Part shown: positions 30,787 through 38,117 of the stretch, piece by piece
Position numbering within the stretch: the stretch's first letter is position 1
Layout: every line of letters begins with the position of its first letter
Assembly: GCF_000264375.1 (NCBI RefSeq)
Contig: NZ_AJXW01000043.1
Location: forward strand, 1-64,000
DNA from: Rhodanobacter thiooxydans LCS2
GTDB taxonomy: Bacteria; Pseudomonadota; Gammaproteobacteria; Xanthomonadales; Rhodanobacteraceae
DNA: 64,000 nucleotides
Direction: 5' to 3'
Made by a program: the position numbers and the translations under genes
Notes under the pieces: model-generated
Told to the model about the DNA's origin: nothing
The model's input: only the letters and a program-made list of their open reading frames with translations
The model's database searches: none

Positions 30787-32547
30787 TCATGCGGCGATCC
30801 GTTCCGGCATCTGCACCGGGTCGAGGTTGGCGCGGGCGATCGCGCAGAGGGGCGGCGGGCTGACGCTGTTGCCGACCATGCGGACGCTGGCGCTGATGGA
30901 CAGCTTGCGGCCGTCGGCGGTGGTGTCGATGATGTAGTCGGGCGGGAAGCCCTGGGCGCGGAACAGTTCCTCACGGCGCAGCATGCGCAGGCCGATGTCC
31001 ACGATCACGTAGGGCGTGCCCTGCACCAGCACGGTCACCAGCGCCAGGCGGTCGCGGGTGGTGATGGTGTCGACGGGTTCGCGCAGATCCAGCGCCTGAC
31101 CGTTGCCGTAGTAGTTGACCAGGAATGCCGCCACGCGCAGCGCGCCGGCTTCGTGCTCGGGCGACAGCGAAGCAAGGTCAGCGGTCACCAGACGCTGCTG
31201 ACTGCCGGTGCCGCAGATGGTCGGCGCTGGCTTGCGTAGGTCGTGGCCGTCGCCGTTGTAGTAGCCGCCGTTGGCCTGTTCGAGGAACGCGGTGATGACG
31301 CCCATGGCGTGGGCCGCGCCAGCGGGGCGAGCGGCACCGGCGCCACTGGTGATGGTTGGCATGGGCTGGTCGACAGCTGAGCCTTGGCTGTCCCCGCGAA
31401 ACTTGATCAGGTGCGCGGCAGCCAATGCGAAGTGTTCGCCCTTCACCTGTGCGCAGATGGTGCGCAGCGGCTCGCCGGCGGGCATGGTGCGCTGGTTGGA
31501 TGCGTTGGCGTGCTCGGTGACCAGTGGCGCGATGGTTGCGGTGGCGAGGCAGGCATCGGCCTTGCTGGTGATCGTCTGCATCGGCTGGGATACCGGCCGC
31601 TCGGCGGTCTGCCCCATGCGCCCGCCGCAGCCGACAATGAACGGCTCGGCGGCGTCGATCACGTACCGCTTCACGCCCTTGGCGATGCGGCGCATGGTGG
31701 CGTCGGCTAGCGGTTTCTTGCGGGTGAAGATAGACGGGCATGGGATGGTGAAGTCGATGCAGTCGGCGGCGGTTACCAGGGGCAGCAGGCCGGGTGCTTT
31801 GCCGTGCGTGGGTGCGGGCCACACGATGGGGTCACCGTCGCGGCGGGCGATCAGGAACAGGCGCTTGCGGCTGGTGCCGGCGCCGTAGTCGCTGGCGATC
31901 AGCTTGCGCCACTCCACCACGTAGCCCAGCCCGCGCAGCGCAGCGACAAACTGGCCCCACGTGCGGCCGGCGTGGCGCTTGTCGGGCACCAGCGCCTGCT
32001 GCCACACGCTCACCTGCTCGCCTGGCTCGGCCACGCTTCCGTCCAGTTTGATCACGCGGCCGGTGGTCTTGCAGCGCTTGGCGATCAGCGGACCCCACGA
32101 CAGGATCTGCTCGACGTTCTCCAGGCTGATGATGCGCGGCGCGTTGCCGGTGCGGGCCAGCGAGCCGGCCCACTTGAGCACCACCCAGCTCAGCGATCGC
32201 GTGGCGCGCGAGCGCGGCTGGCCGCCCTTGGCCTGGCTGAAGTGTGTGCAGTCCGGAGAGGCATGGAACCAGCCGACCGGGCGCAGCCCGACTTCGCGGC
32301 GTGGATCCGCGATCCAGGTGTCTTCGCGCTTGTGGACGGTGAACGGGTGGTTTGCCGCATGCAGGCCCACGGCGAGCTCGTCGTGGTTGTAGGCGAGATC
32401 GGGGTCACGGCCCAGCGCCTGCTTGAGCGCTTCGCTGGCACCGCCGCCGCCGGCGAACAGATCCACCACGATTTCGCCTGGGCGAAGCGCGCTCACCAAT
32501 GCCTTGCGGGGGAAGTTGAAGCCGGATTGCTGCGCGCCATCAGCCAT
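30787..32547 (-). CDS. Phage C5-cytosine DNA methyltransferase
   Basis: A 586-residue enzyme methylating cytosine at C5. Motif I is VVDLFAGGGGASEAL (about 27-41), motif IV SPDCTHFSQ with catalytic Cys about 100, motif VI ENVEQ (about 143), motif VIII SRKRLFLIA and motif X GNSVSPPP near the end. No cognate restriction gene is adjacent, so it is probably an orphan that protects phage DNA. The target-recognition part contains five copies of a short P-x-x-T-I-T/C motif. It ends 15 bases from the convergent small gene and overlaps the next upstream gene by 8 bases. Confidence 0.92.
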   Translation of the reverse strand: MADGAQQSGFNFPRKALVSALRPGEIVVDLFAGGGGASEALKQALGRDPDLAYNHDELAVGLHAANHPFTVHKREDTWIADPRREVGLRPVGWFHASPDCTHFSQAKGGQPRSRATRSLSWVVLKWAGSLARTGNAPRIISLENVEQILSWGPLIAKRCKTTGRVIKLDGSVAEPGEQVSVWQQALVPDKRHAGRTWGQFVAALRGLGYVVEWRKLIASDYGAGTSRKRLFLIARRDGDPIVWPAPTHGKAPGLLPLVTAADCIDFTIPCPSIFTRKKPLADATMRRIAKGVKRYVIDAAEPFIVGCGGRMGQTAERPVSQPMQTITSKADACLATATIAPLVTEHANASNQRTMPAGEPLRTICAQVKGEHFALAAAHLIKFRGDSQGSAVDQPMPTITSGAGAARPAGAAHAMGVITAFLEQANGGYYNGDGHDLRKPAPTICGTGSQQRLVTADLASLSPEHEAGALRVAAFLVNYYGNGQALDLREPVDTITTRDRLALVTVLVQGTPYVIVDIGLRMLRREELFRAQGFPPDYIIDTTADGRKLSISASVRMVGNSVSPPPLCAIARANLDPVQMPERIAA

Positions 32548-32872
32548 GATGAAAAAGCCTCTGCAGCAGCTTGGGTTTCGCGGGGCCCTGGATGAGCACG
32601 AGCTGTGTGGCCGGCGGCGAACGCAGTTCGAACTGGAACACCTTCTGGCCGCTCAGCGCGGCTTGAATGAGGTCAGGTAGGCGCGCATACAGGTCGCGCG
32701 GCATGGTCGCGTAGTCGATGCAATGAAGCGGACGCAGCACGGCATAGGCTTCGGGGTCCGGCGTGATGTCCAGCATCTTGGCGATCTGGTCGATAGTGCA
32801 GATGCTGAAATGCCCCTGGCTCATCATCTTGTTGAGCGCGGTAATTGCCACCTGTTGCTTGATGTCATCCAT
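32540..32872 (-). CDS. Hypothetical protein next to the DGR
   Basis: A 110-residue soluble protein. Residues 1-35 look helical (DDIKQQVAITALNKMMSQG, then a possible HTH, ICTIDQIAKMLDI). The rest has no recognised motif. It overlaps the RT gene's 3' end by 8 bases and the methyltransferase start by 8 bases, so it is in the same leftward operon. Confidence 0.65.
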   Translation of the reverse strand: MDDIKQQVAITALNKMMSQGHFSICTIDQIAKMLDITPDPEAYAVLRPLHCIDYATMPRDLYARLPDLIQAALSGQKVFQFELRSPPATQLVLIQGPAKPKLLQRLFHHG

Positions 32873-34241
32873 GGGAAACCCTCAAGGTGATACGCCGGCC
32901 TTCGATGCGGTGGTCGAAGCGACGCTTGATATCGGTGAGCGCGATGCAGGGATGGCGATCGCGGAACATCTGCTGCAGGCGGTGGCTGTCGGCGCGGGCG
33001 AAGTGGCCGCAGTAGCTGGCCCAGGTGGAGCTGAGCTGGCGGAAGTCGGCCGGGGTGCAACGCACGCCGGTGGGCGTGTGGTGGGTGCGGTGCCAGGTGG
33101 CCAGCGCGGTGCCGGCGTGCTGCACGACGCGGCGGCGCACGCGGGTGTGCGTGGGGTAGGTGACGTAGCCGAGGAAGTCGATGCCGTCGGTGAGCGGGCG
33201 CAGACGGATATCGGCTTTCAGTTCCAGCTTGAGTGTGTCGCGCAGGAACGTGGTGATCTGGCCCAGCCACTGCTGCAGTTGCTCGCGGCTGTGGTGAACG
33301 AGCACGAAGTCATCGACGTAGCGCAGGTAGCGCGGCGCGCGCAGGGTGTGTTTAACGAACTGGTCGAGCGCGTCGAGGTAGACGTTGGCGAAGAACTGCG
33401 ACGACAGGTTGCCGACGGGAAGGCCGCAGCCCGGGGCGGCGTTCTCCAGCCGCTTGTGGGCTGGTACGCGGGCGCGCTCGGCGGCTGTGGAGCGGTGCAC
33501 CACGCCCTGGTGTTCGACGGACTGGCGCAGCAGGGCATGGGTGACCCGCTGGACGGTGAGCGACACGCCGCGGCGCTGCATGCGCTGCTTGAGCATGCGG
33601 TAGAGGGTGGGGCGGTGCACGCTGTTGAAGAAGTTGCGGATGTCGAGCTGCAGGTACCAGCCGCCGCCTTGGCCGCTATGCACCTGGCGCACCATGGTGC
33701 GCAGCGCGGTGACAGCCGCATGGGTGCCTTTGCCGGTGCGGTTGGCGTAGCTGTGGTCGATGAAGCCCGGTTCAAAGATGGCTTCGAGCTGCGGCACCAA
33801 CCAGTGGTGCACGATGCGGTCGGCGAAGTCGGGCGCGTGGATCTGCCGCGCCTTGGGTTTGGTCGCGATGAAACAGGTGGTGGCGCGGGGCTGCCACTGG
33901 CCGGCGTTGATCTGCTGTTGCAGGTCGAGTAGGCCGTCGATCCACTGCGACTCGAACTGCAGCTGGTTCTGGCTGGGCACCTTCTGGCGCCGGGCGCGTT
34001 GCCAGGCGCGGTGGAGGTCGCGGAAGCTGACCTCGCTTTGTGGTGCACCCTGATACTCACCGGACGCCGGCGACGACACCGACCGCACCGCCCGCACCCG
34101 CCCGTTGTTGTTCTGGTGGTTGTAGTTGGCGTTGCCGTTGTTGAAGTTGACGTTCCACGCGTAGTCCGAGGGGGACGACGCTATCCCGCGCGCTTGCGAC
34201 CCTTCCGCACGGCCCATGGTGGGTTGGCACGGTTTCGTCAT
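32865..34241 (-). CDS. DGR reverse transcriptase
   Basis: A 458-residue retroelement polymerase. RT motifs in order: LQLDIRNFFNSV (first Asp, 200), GLPVGNLSSQFFANVYLD (DGR-type GNxxSQ, about 273-290) and the active site YVDDF (308-312), then a thumb with a GYVTYPTHTRVRRR element. Residues about 22-61 are the in-frame translation of the template repeat. The ATG at 34241 overlaps the avd stop (ATGA), supporting this start even though it includes TR; no later in-frame ATG precedes the polymerase domain. It would copy TR RNA with adenine-specific errors. Confidence 0.93.
   Translation of the reverse strand: MTKPCQPTMGRAEGSQARGIASSPSDYAWNVNFNNGNANYNHQNNNGRVRAVRSVSSPASGEYQGAPQSEVSFRDLHRAWQRARRQKVPSQNQLQFESQWIDGLLDLQQQINAGQWQPRATTCFIATKPKARQIHAPDFADRIVHHWLVPQLEAIFEPGFIDHSYANRTGKGTHAAVTALRTMVRQVHSGQGGGWYLQLDIRNFFNSVHRPTLYRMLKQRMQRRGVSLTVQRVTHALLRQSVEHQGVVHRSTAAERARVPAHKRLENAAPGCGLPVGNLSSQFFANVYLDALDQFVKHTLRAPRYLRYVDDFVLVHHSREQLQQWLGQITTFLRDTLKLELKADIRLRPLTDGIDFLGYVTYPTHTRVRRRVVQHAGTALATWHRTHHTPTGVRCTPADFRQLSSTWASYCGHFARADSHRLQQMFRDRHPCIALTDIKRRFDHRIEGRRITLRVSHG
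34059..34183 (-). repeat. DGR template repeat (TR)
   Basis: In coding (minus) orientation it carries a run dominated by ten AAC codons between TGG and GGGCGG, giving the translation WNVNFNNGNANYNHQNNN. Within the 123 bases shared with both VRs it has 25 adenines, all in the variable stretch; the flanking constant parts have none. It lies inside the 5' part of the RT frame, directly downstream of avd. Unlike the VRs it is not followed by the TCGGCC-TTTT-GGC hairpin. Confidence 0.93.
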
Positions 34242-34669
34242 GGCTTGACCCCGGCTGGGGTGGCACGGGAACTCAGTATCTGGTCACGCTGGCCGGCGAT
34301 TCGATGCGGGCCATTCTGGACATTGGGATGCAACTGGCGATGCCAGCCGCCCGTCTGCCGGCCAAGGTCGGCGGCGAGTCGGGCGAGCTGTTCGAACTGG
34401 CGGAAGCTGGCGAAGGCGCGGATGCGGCTGCCGAGTTGCATGGACAGCTTGAGATCGTCCACCGCCCACACCAGTTGCCCGACCCATTCCGCCTGACGTG
34501 CTCGATCGCGCCAAGCGCGGTGCGCGAGGCGTGCCACTTTCATGGCCAGGGCGCGCAGATCGGCGCCGAAGCTGTACTTGTGGAAGCGCGCGAACCGCCG
34601 CACGGCCTGCTCGATATCCACAAGCAGGCGTTCGGCGAGTTTCACGATGGGCGGGAGGGAAAAGGACAT
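34238..34669 (-). CDS. avd: Accessory variability determinant (Avd)
   Basis: A 143-residue, highly basic helical protein resembling Avd/S23-type four-helix bundles: IEQAVRRFARFHKYSFGADL is the typical first helices and turn, followed by ARLAHRAWRDRARQAEWVGQL. Avd forms a pentamer that binds the DGR RT and TR RNA. It lies between the first target gene and the RT gene, the classical order. The stop overlaps the RT start as ATGA. The C-terminal tail past about residue 110 is less typical. Confidence 0.88.
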   Translation of the reverse strand: MSFSLPPIVKLAERLLVDIEQAVRRFARFHKYSFGADLRALAMKVARLAHRAWRDRARQAEWVGQLVWAVDDLKLSMQLGSRIRAFASFRQFEQLARLAADLGRQTGGWHRQLHPNVQNGPHRIAGQRDQILSSRATPAGVKP

Positions 34670-34679
34670 GGTGGGTTAC

Positions 34680-34695
34680 TCAGCCAAAAGGCCGA
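34680..34695 (-). other. Hairpin downstream of VR1
   Basis: TCGGCC-TTTT-GGCTGA (minus strand) forms a 6-bp stem with one G-T pair and a 4-base loop, six bases past the VR end. In studied DGRs a similar hairpin or cruciform just after the initiation site makes the VR a target. Confidence 0.75.
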
Positions 34696-35199
34696 TTACT
34701 GACCGGACGCCGGCGACGACACCGACCGCACCGCCCGCACCCGCCCGTCGTCGGGCTGGCGGTCGTAGTCGGCGCCGCCGCTGCTGAAGTCGACGCCCCA
34801 CGCGCAGACCGAGGGGGACGACGCTAGCGGCGTGGACGTCCAGTACCAGTCGCTTTCGCAGTCGAACTGGGTGGTGTCGATGGCGGGGTTGCTGCGGGTG
34901 TCGTCGACCAGCGTGAGCAGTTCGGCGCGGGTAGGCAGGCGCCAGTCGGTGTAGCCGCCCAGGCGCACGGCTTCGGCCGCCGCCTTGGCTTCGGCCCACG
35001 TCTTGCCTTTCGCGGTGGTGGCTTTGGACCACATGAGGCCGGTGGACTGGTCGATGATGGTGCCTGCAGGCGCTTCGATTGGCGTTGCATGGCCGGCACA
35101 ACGGGCGCTCGCGAACTGTTCGACGCTACTCAACAAAACACCAGGCGACGGCACATGCATGTGCACGGTGTCGATGTGGATGACGGTGACTGGATTCAC
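34696..35199 (-). CDS. DGR target protein 1 (DUF1566/C-type-lectin-like)
   Basis: A 167-residue protein with a DUF1566 (Lcl C-terminal) fold: IIDQSTGLMWSKAT, GGYTDWRLPTRAELLTLVDD and DWYWTST. The last 41 residues are VR1, with variable positions in WGVDFSSGGADYDRQPDDG and a constant GRVRAVRSVSSPASGQ tail. DUF1566 domains are frequent DGR scaffolds that present VR residues on a ligand-binding face. Start chosen is GTG at 35199, with AGGGAG upstream and a four-base GTGA overlap with the previous stop. No signal peptide is seen, so it is cytosolic or virion-borne. Confidence 0.88.
   Translation of the reverse strand: MNPVTVIHIDTVHMHVPSPGVLLSSVEQFASARCAGHATPIEAPAGTIIDQSTGLMWSKATTAKGKTWAEAKAAAEAVRLGGYTDWRLPTRAELLTLVDDTRSNPAIDTTQFDCESDWYWTSTPLASSPSVCAWGVDFSSGGADYDRQPDDGRVRAVRSVSSPASGQ
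34702..34826 (-). repeat. DGR variable repeat 1 (VR1)
   Basis: Aligned with TR over 125 bases without gaps; 16 substitutions, every one at a TR adenine (for example AAC to GGC, GAC, AGC, CCC; TAC to TGC; CAC to CGC). The GC-rich 3' part, with no adenine, is identical to TR and is the likely initiation region (IMH). Confidence 0.95.
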
Positions 35200-35444
35200 G
35201 GGGTTACTCCCTGTCGGTTGGCTTTGCGCAGCAGACGCCGGCGCTGGATTTCGGTGCGCTGCGTGGCGCGGGTGATGGCGGCGCTGGCCGCCTCGAGTTC
35301 GTGCAGCACACCGAGGTCGGCGCGGGCGGCGCGGGCATTGATGAGTGCGACATTCAGCTGGGTGAGGCTGGTGGTGGCGTCGGTGGCGGCCTTGCCCAGC
35401 AAGGTCAGTCGGCGCTGGATCTGTTCGGGTGTGTGGGTGGTCAT
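35196..35444 (-). CDS. Small coiled-coil hypothetical protein
   Basis: An 82-residue, probably all-helical protein (TPEQIQRRLTLLGKAATDAT, ARAARADLGVLHELEAAS) with a basic tail. No family recognised. It is coupled by four-base overlaps to the genes on both sides (35441 and 35199). Part of the leftward early operon. Confidence 0.6.
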   Translation of the reverse strand: MTTHTPEQIQRRLTLLGKAATDATTSLTQLNVALINARAARADLGVLHELEAASAAITRATQRTEIQRRRLLRKANRQGVTP

Positions 35445-35638
35445 CGGGCACGCTGCTTTTTGGTGAGGGCGACCAGGCGGTCGCGGCAAGGCACGCAGAT
35501 GCGCCGGCCGCGCCAGCGGACCTGTTCGGCCTTGGTGTAGTGGGCGCCGCTTTGGCAGAACCACTCGCCGGTGACGCGTTGCAGGGCTTCGGCCTGGCGG
35601 CGCGCTTCGAGCGTGGTGGCGTTGGGCTGCTTGCTCAT
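35441..35638 (-). CDS. Small Cys-containing hypothetical protein
   Basis: A 65-residue basic protein with WFCQSGAHYTK and RRICVPCRDRL. The CxxC plus a second Cys and His could bind zinc. ATGA overlaps connect it to neighbours. Function unknown. Confidence 0.6.
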   Translation of the reverse strand: MSKQPNATTLEARRQAEALQRVTGEWFCQSGAHYTKAEQVRWRGRRICVPCRDRLVALTKKQRAR

Positions 35639-35922
35639 GCGTCGGCCTGGCGCATGGCGATGACGGGCGGAGCGCAGCCGCCGGCGTCGACGCTTTCCAG
35701 TTCGCGGTTGAGCACGGCGAGGAAGTCGCGCTCGGCTTGCTCGTAGTCCTCCCGGGCCGTCGGCGCGGGCAGCAGTTCGGCGGCCTGGTCGCACAGGCTG
35801 CGGAGCCCCGCGTCGTCGGTGAACTCGTAGGCGCCGCCGATGAAGATGCCGATGCGGCCGTCGGGCAGGCGCGTCACCTGCGGCTTGCTGGGGCGGTTGG
35901 CGAAGGGTGCGGGGGTGCTCAT
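35635..35922 (-). CDS. Hypothetical phage protein
   Basis: A 95-residue acidic protein with VTRLPDGRIGIFIGGAYEFT (two beta strands) and a helical end (EDYEQAERDFLAVLNRELES). No recognised family. ATG at 35922; both ends overlap neighbours by four bases. Confidence 0.6.
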   Translation of the reverse strand: MSTPAPFANRPSKPQVTRLPDGRIGIFIGGAYEFTDDAGLRSLCDQAAELLPAPTAREDYEQAERDFLAVLNRELESVDAGGCAPPVIAMRQADA

Positions 35923-36251
35923 GCGGACATGGCCTCCATCTGTGCTTCGCGCATGTGACGGCTGGCCTGCGCGGTGCGCGCTTCCTGCAGGTCGTTGACG
36001 ATGTCGCCGGTGGCGAGCGGGAACGGCGCGCCCTTCGGCTTGCCGTAGAGGCGCACGATGTTGTCGCGGAAGTGGCGCCGCACGGCGGCGGCGCGTGGGT
36101 GGTGGGTGAGTGCCAGGTACACGCAACCGTCGTCATCGAGCCAGCACAGGTAACGCTGGCCATCGGATGCCAGGCGCAGGCGATAGCACGCGCTGACGGC
36201 GAGGATCTGCAGGTTGCCGGCGATGTGGCCGATGGGGCGGAGGGGTGCCAT
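35919..36251 (-). CDS. Hypothetical phage protein
   Basis: A 110-residue protein starting MAPLRPIGHIAGNLQIL. The middle YLCWLDDDGCVYLALTHHP suggests a small beta sheet. No family recognised. ATGA overlap with the next gene. Confidence 0.6.
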   Translation of the reverse strand: MAPLRPIGHIAGNLQILAVSACYRLRLASDGQRYLCWLDDDGCVYLALTHHPRAAAVRRHFRDNIVRLYGKPKGAPFPLATGDIVNDLQEARTAQASRHMREAQMEAMSA

Positions 36252-36261
36252 CTTGGCGATC

Positions 36262-36513
36262 TCAGCAGCCGCGGTATGTGCTGGAAGGCGTGTCGCGCTG
36301 TGGGCCGCCGGTGTTGTGCGCGCTGACTTCGATGCCGCCCTCGATCACTTCCAACTGCTGATGGTCGAAATAAACGCCGTCCTCTTTCTTGTTGTCGCGT
36401 ACGGGCGGCACAACGCAGTACTGCACGCAGCCGTTGAGGTATTCGACGCGGGCCACGGTGATGCCTTCGAAACCGCTGACGATGCAGCGGACTTTGTTGC
36501 CGAGCTTGATCAT
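36262..36513 (-). CDS. Small beta-rich hypothetical protein
   Basis: An 83-residue protein. LGNKVRCIVSGFEGITVARV and YLNGCVQYCVVPP resemble an SH3-like/KOW-type barrel found in small phage proteins. Function unknown. It is 10 bases upstream of the next leftward gene. Confidence 0.6.
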   Translation of the reverse strand: MIKLGNKVRCIVSGFEGITVARVEYLNGCVQYCVVPPVRDNKKEDGVYFDHQQLEVIEGGIEVSAHNTGGPQRDTPSSTYRGC

Positions 36514-36570
36514 GGTGTTGTCCTACGCGGGTTGGATTAGCCGACGCCGCCGAAGCGGCGCCGGTGGTGG

Positions 36571-37410
36571 TTACGGGGTGAAGGTGCCGAGAGTCAGCGA
36601 GCTGGCCGTGCCGAGCCGGGCTTCGAGGCGGGCGAGGAAGTCGCGGGCGATGTCTTCGCTGAGCTGCTCGGCCTGCTGGATGCGCAGGGTGAGGCTGAGC
36701 TTGTCGCCGCCGGTGTTGACGCCCAGGCGCAGGCGGAACGTGCGCTCCTGCAGGCCCTCGTAGGGCACGGCCTTGAACTCGAAGCCGCTGGGCAGGGTGA
36801 GCGTGCTGCGGGCGTCGACGCTTTCCATGGCGCTGCGGGTGGCGCCGAAGTCGCGCTCGACGTGCTGGACCTTGCGCGCCTGTTCGACGGTGATGTCGCG
36901 CACGGCGGCCAGGGCGGCGGCGATGGCGTTATCTTTCGGCTGGCCGTCGATCAGCACGGTGATGTTGTCGCGCCAATCCTCGATGAAGTCGTGCAGGGTG
37001 CGCTGGTCCAACGTGCGCTGGTTGGTAGCGGCCAGAAGTGCGGCGTACGCGGCGGTGGGCTTGAGCTTGAGCGCGGCCGTGTTGTCGCCGTGGCCGGGGT
37101 GTTCGTGGTCGCCGAGGTTGAAGTACGCGGTGGCGGTGACGTTGTCCGGGTCGACGAAGCTGGCGGCCGGGGTGCGCGGCGCATTGCCGTCCACCGTGGA
37201 CACGACGTAATCGGCGAAGGCGGTGAGGTTCTGGGTGGCGAACTTGCCGCGGTAGCGGCTGCGGCCTTCCTGCAGGTGTTCGATGCTGATCAGCTTCTGG
37301 CCGCCGTCGTCGGACGTGAGGATGATGGCGGGGGTGTTGGCGTCGATGCGGTTGGCGGCCGCGGCTTCGATCGCAAGCTGGCCGATGGAGTGAATGGCGG
37401 AACTGTCCAT
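36571..37410 (-). CDS. DUF2303 (YfdQ-like) phage protein
   Basis: A 279-residue soluble protein with DUF2303 features: KFATQNLTAFADYVV, ATAYFNLGDHEHPGHGDNTA, LLAATNQRTLDQRTLHDFIE and the C-terminal RLRLGVNTGGDKLSLTLRI. The family is common in early regions of temperate phages and its role is unknown. ATG at 37410 gives the expected start; the frame stays open 70 codons further up to 37620, a feature noted separately. Confidence 0.8.
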   Translation of the reverse strand: MDSSAIHSIGQLAIEAAAANRIDANTPAIILTSDDGGQKLISIEHLQEGRSRYRGKFATQNLTAFADYVVSTVDGNAPRTPAASFVDPDNVTATAYFNLGDHEHPGHGDNTAALKLKPTAAYAALLAATNQRTLDQRTLHDFIEDWRDNITVLIDGQPKDNAIAAALAAVRDITVEQARKVQHVERDFGATRSAMESVDARSTLTLPSGFEFKAVPYEGLQERTFRLRLGVNTGGDKLSLTLRIQQAEQLSEDIARDFLARLEARLGTASSLTLGTFTP

Positions 37411-37594
37411 GGTGTGGGTCTCGGTGGTGGTGAATGGGTGGCAGTGGCAGGGCTGGCTACCTGCATCCGTGAGGAAGGCGAGAGGCGGTTCCTGTGTCGC
37501 TGGCGTTGTCCGCGCGCGGGTAGGCCATAAGCAACCCGCAACAGGGTCGACCCTCTCGGCACGCCGGTTCATCCCGGCCGCACTGCCGTAGGGT

Positions 37595-37945
37595 TTACGC
37601 GGCGGAACCGGTGGCAGCATCCGCGCCGGCCGTGAACAGCTCGGTCTGCGTTTCGGGGAACAGGCTCAGCACGCCGCCCACACCGACATGCAGCGGCGTG
37701 CTGGTGGTGGCCTCTTCCATCGCCTTGCCCTTCGCGGTCGGGCGGGCGTACTTGATCTGGTGCTTGCACAGCACCTGGCTGCTGTCGCCCTGGCGCTCGA
37801 TGTCGAGCGTGATGGTGACCTTGCCTTTCTTGCCGGTGGTGACCACGCCGAGGGCGGTGTCGCGCAGCGCGGCGCTGAGGCGCTCGACGAATACGCCGGC
37901 GTCGAGGTCGTTGAACAGGGCGGTGATATCGGTGGTCTTGCTCAC
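37595..37945 (-). CDS. Hypothetical early phage protein
   Basis: A 116-residue protein, SKTTDITALFNDLDAGVFVE at the start and GKKGKVTITLDIERQGDSSQ mid-way, a beta-rich pattern seen in phage proteins encoded beside DUF2303. Start GTG at 37945 with GGAG nine bases upstream. Function unknown; a single-strand-annealing or DNA-binding role is not shown. Confidence 0.65.
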   Translation of the reverse strand: MSKTTDITALFNDLDAGVFVERLSAALRDTALGVVTTGKKGKVTITLDIERQGDSSQVLCKHQIKYARPTAKGKAMEEATTSTPLHVGVGGVLSLFPETQTELFTAGADAATGSAA

Positions 37946-38103
37946 TGCGTGTACTCCGTGTTGTGCGGCAAGGCCGCGGGACGAGAGGGGACAGAACAGC
38001 GCCCGGCGGGGCCGCGGGGGAGACGGCTTGGACGTGTCAGGGGTTGCACGGCCGGGCGCTGATCTGTGCTGCGTGAGGGCCGACGCAGCGGCGGAGGTGA
38101 CAT

Positions 38104-38115
38104 GGCCAAAAGGCC
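38104..38115 (-). other. Hairpin downstream of VR2
   Basis: GGCC-TTTT-GGCC (minus strand), a perfect 4-bp stem with 4-base loop, eight bases past VR2. The segment GTCAGTAATCGGCCTTTTGG is shared with the VR1 flank but not with TR. Confidence 0.7.
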
Positions 38116-38117
38116 GA

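Noticed and set aside
30787-32547. Restriction-modification system
   Set aside because: Only a methyltransferase is present; the neighbouring 110-residue and small proteins show no nuclease motif, so an orphan phage enzyme is more likely.
32865-34241. Group II intron or retron reverse transcriptase
   Set aside because: No intron maturase or HNH domain and no msr/msd-type RNA structure; the adjacent TR, VRs and Avd identify a DGR.
34057-34266. A separate small gene covering TR in another frame
   Set aside because: It has no ribosome site and its sequence follows from the TR bases; the RT frame and TR function explain the region.
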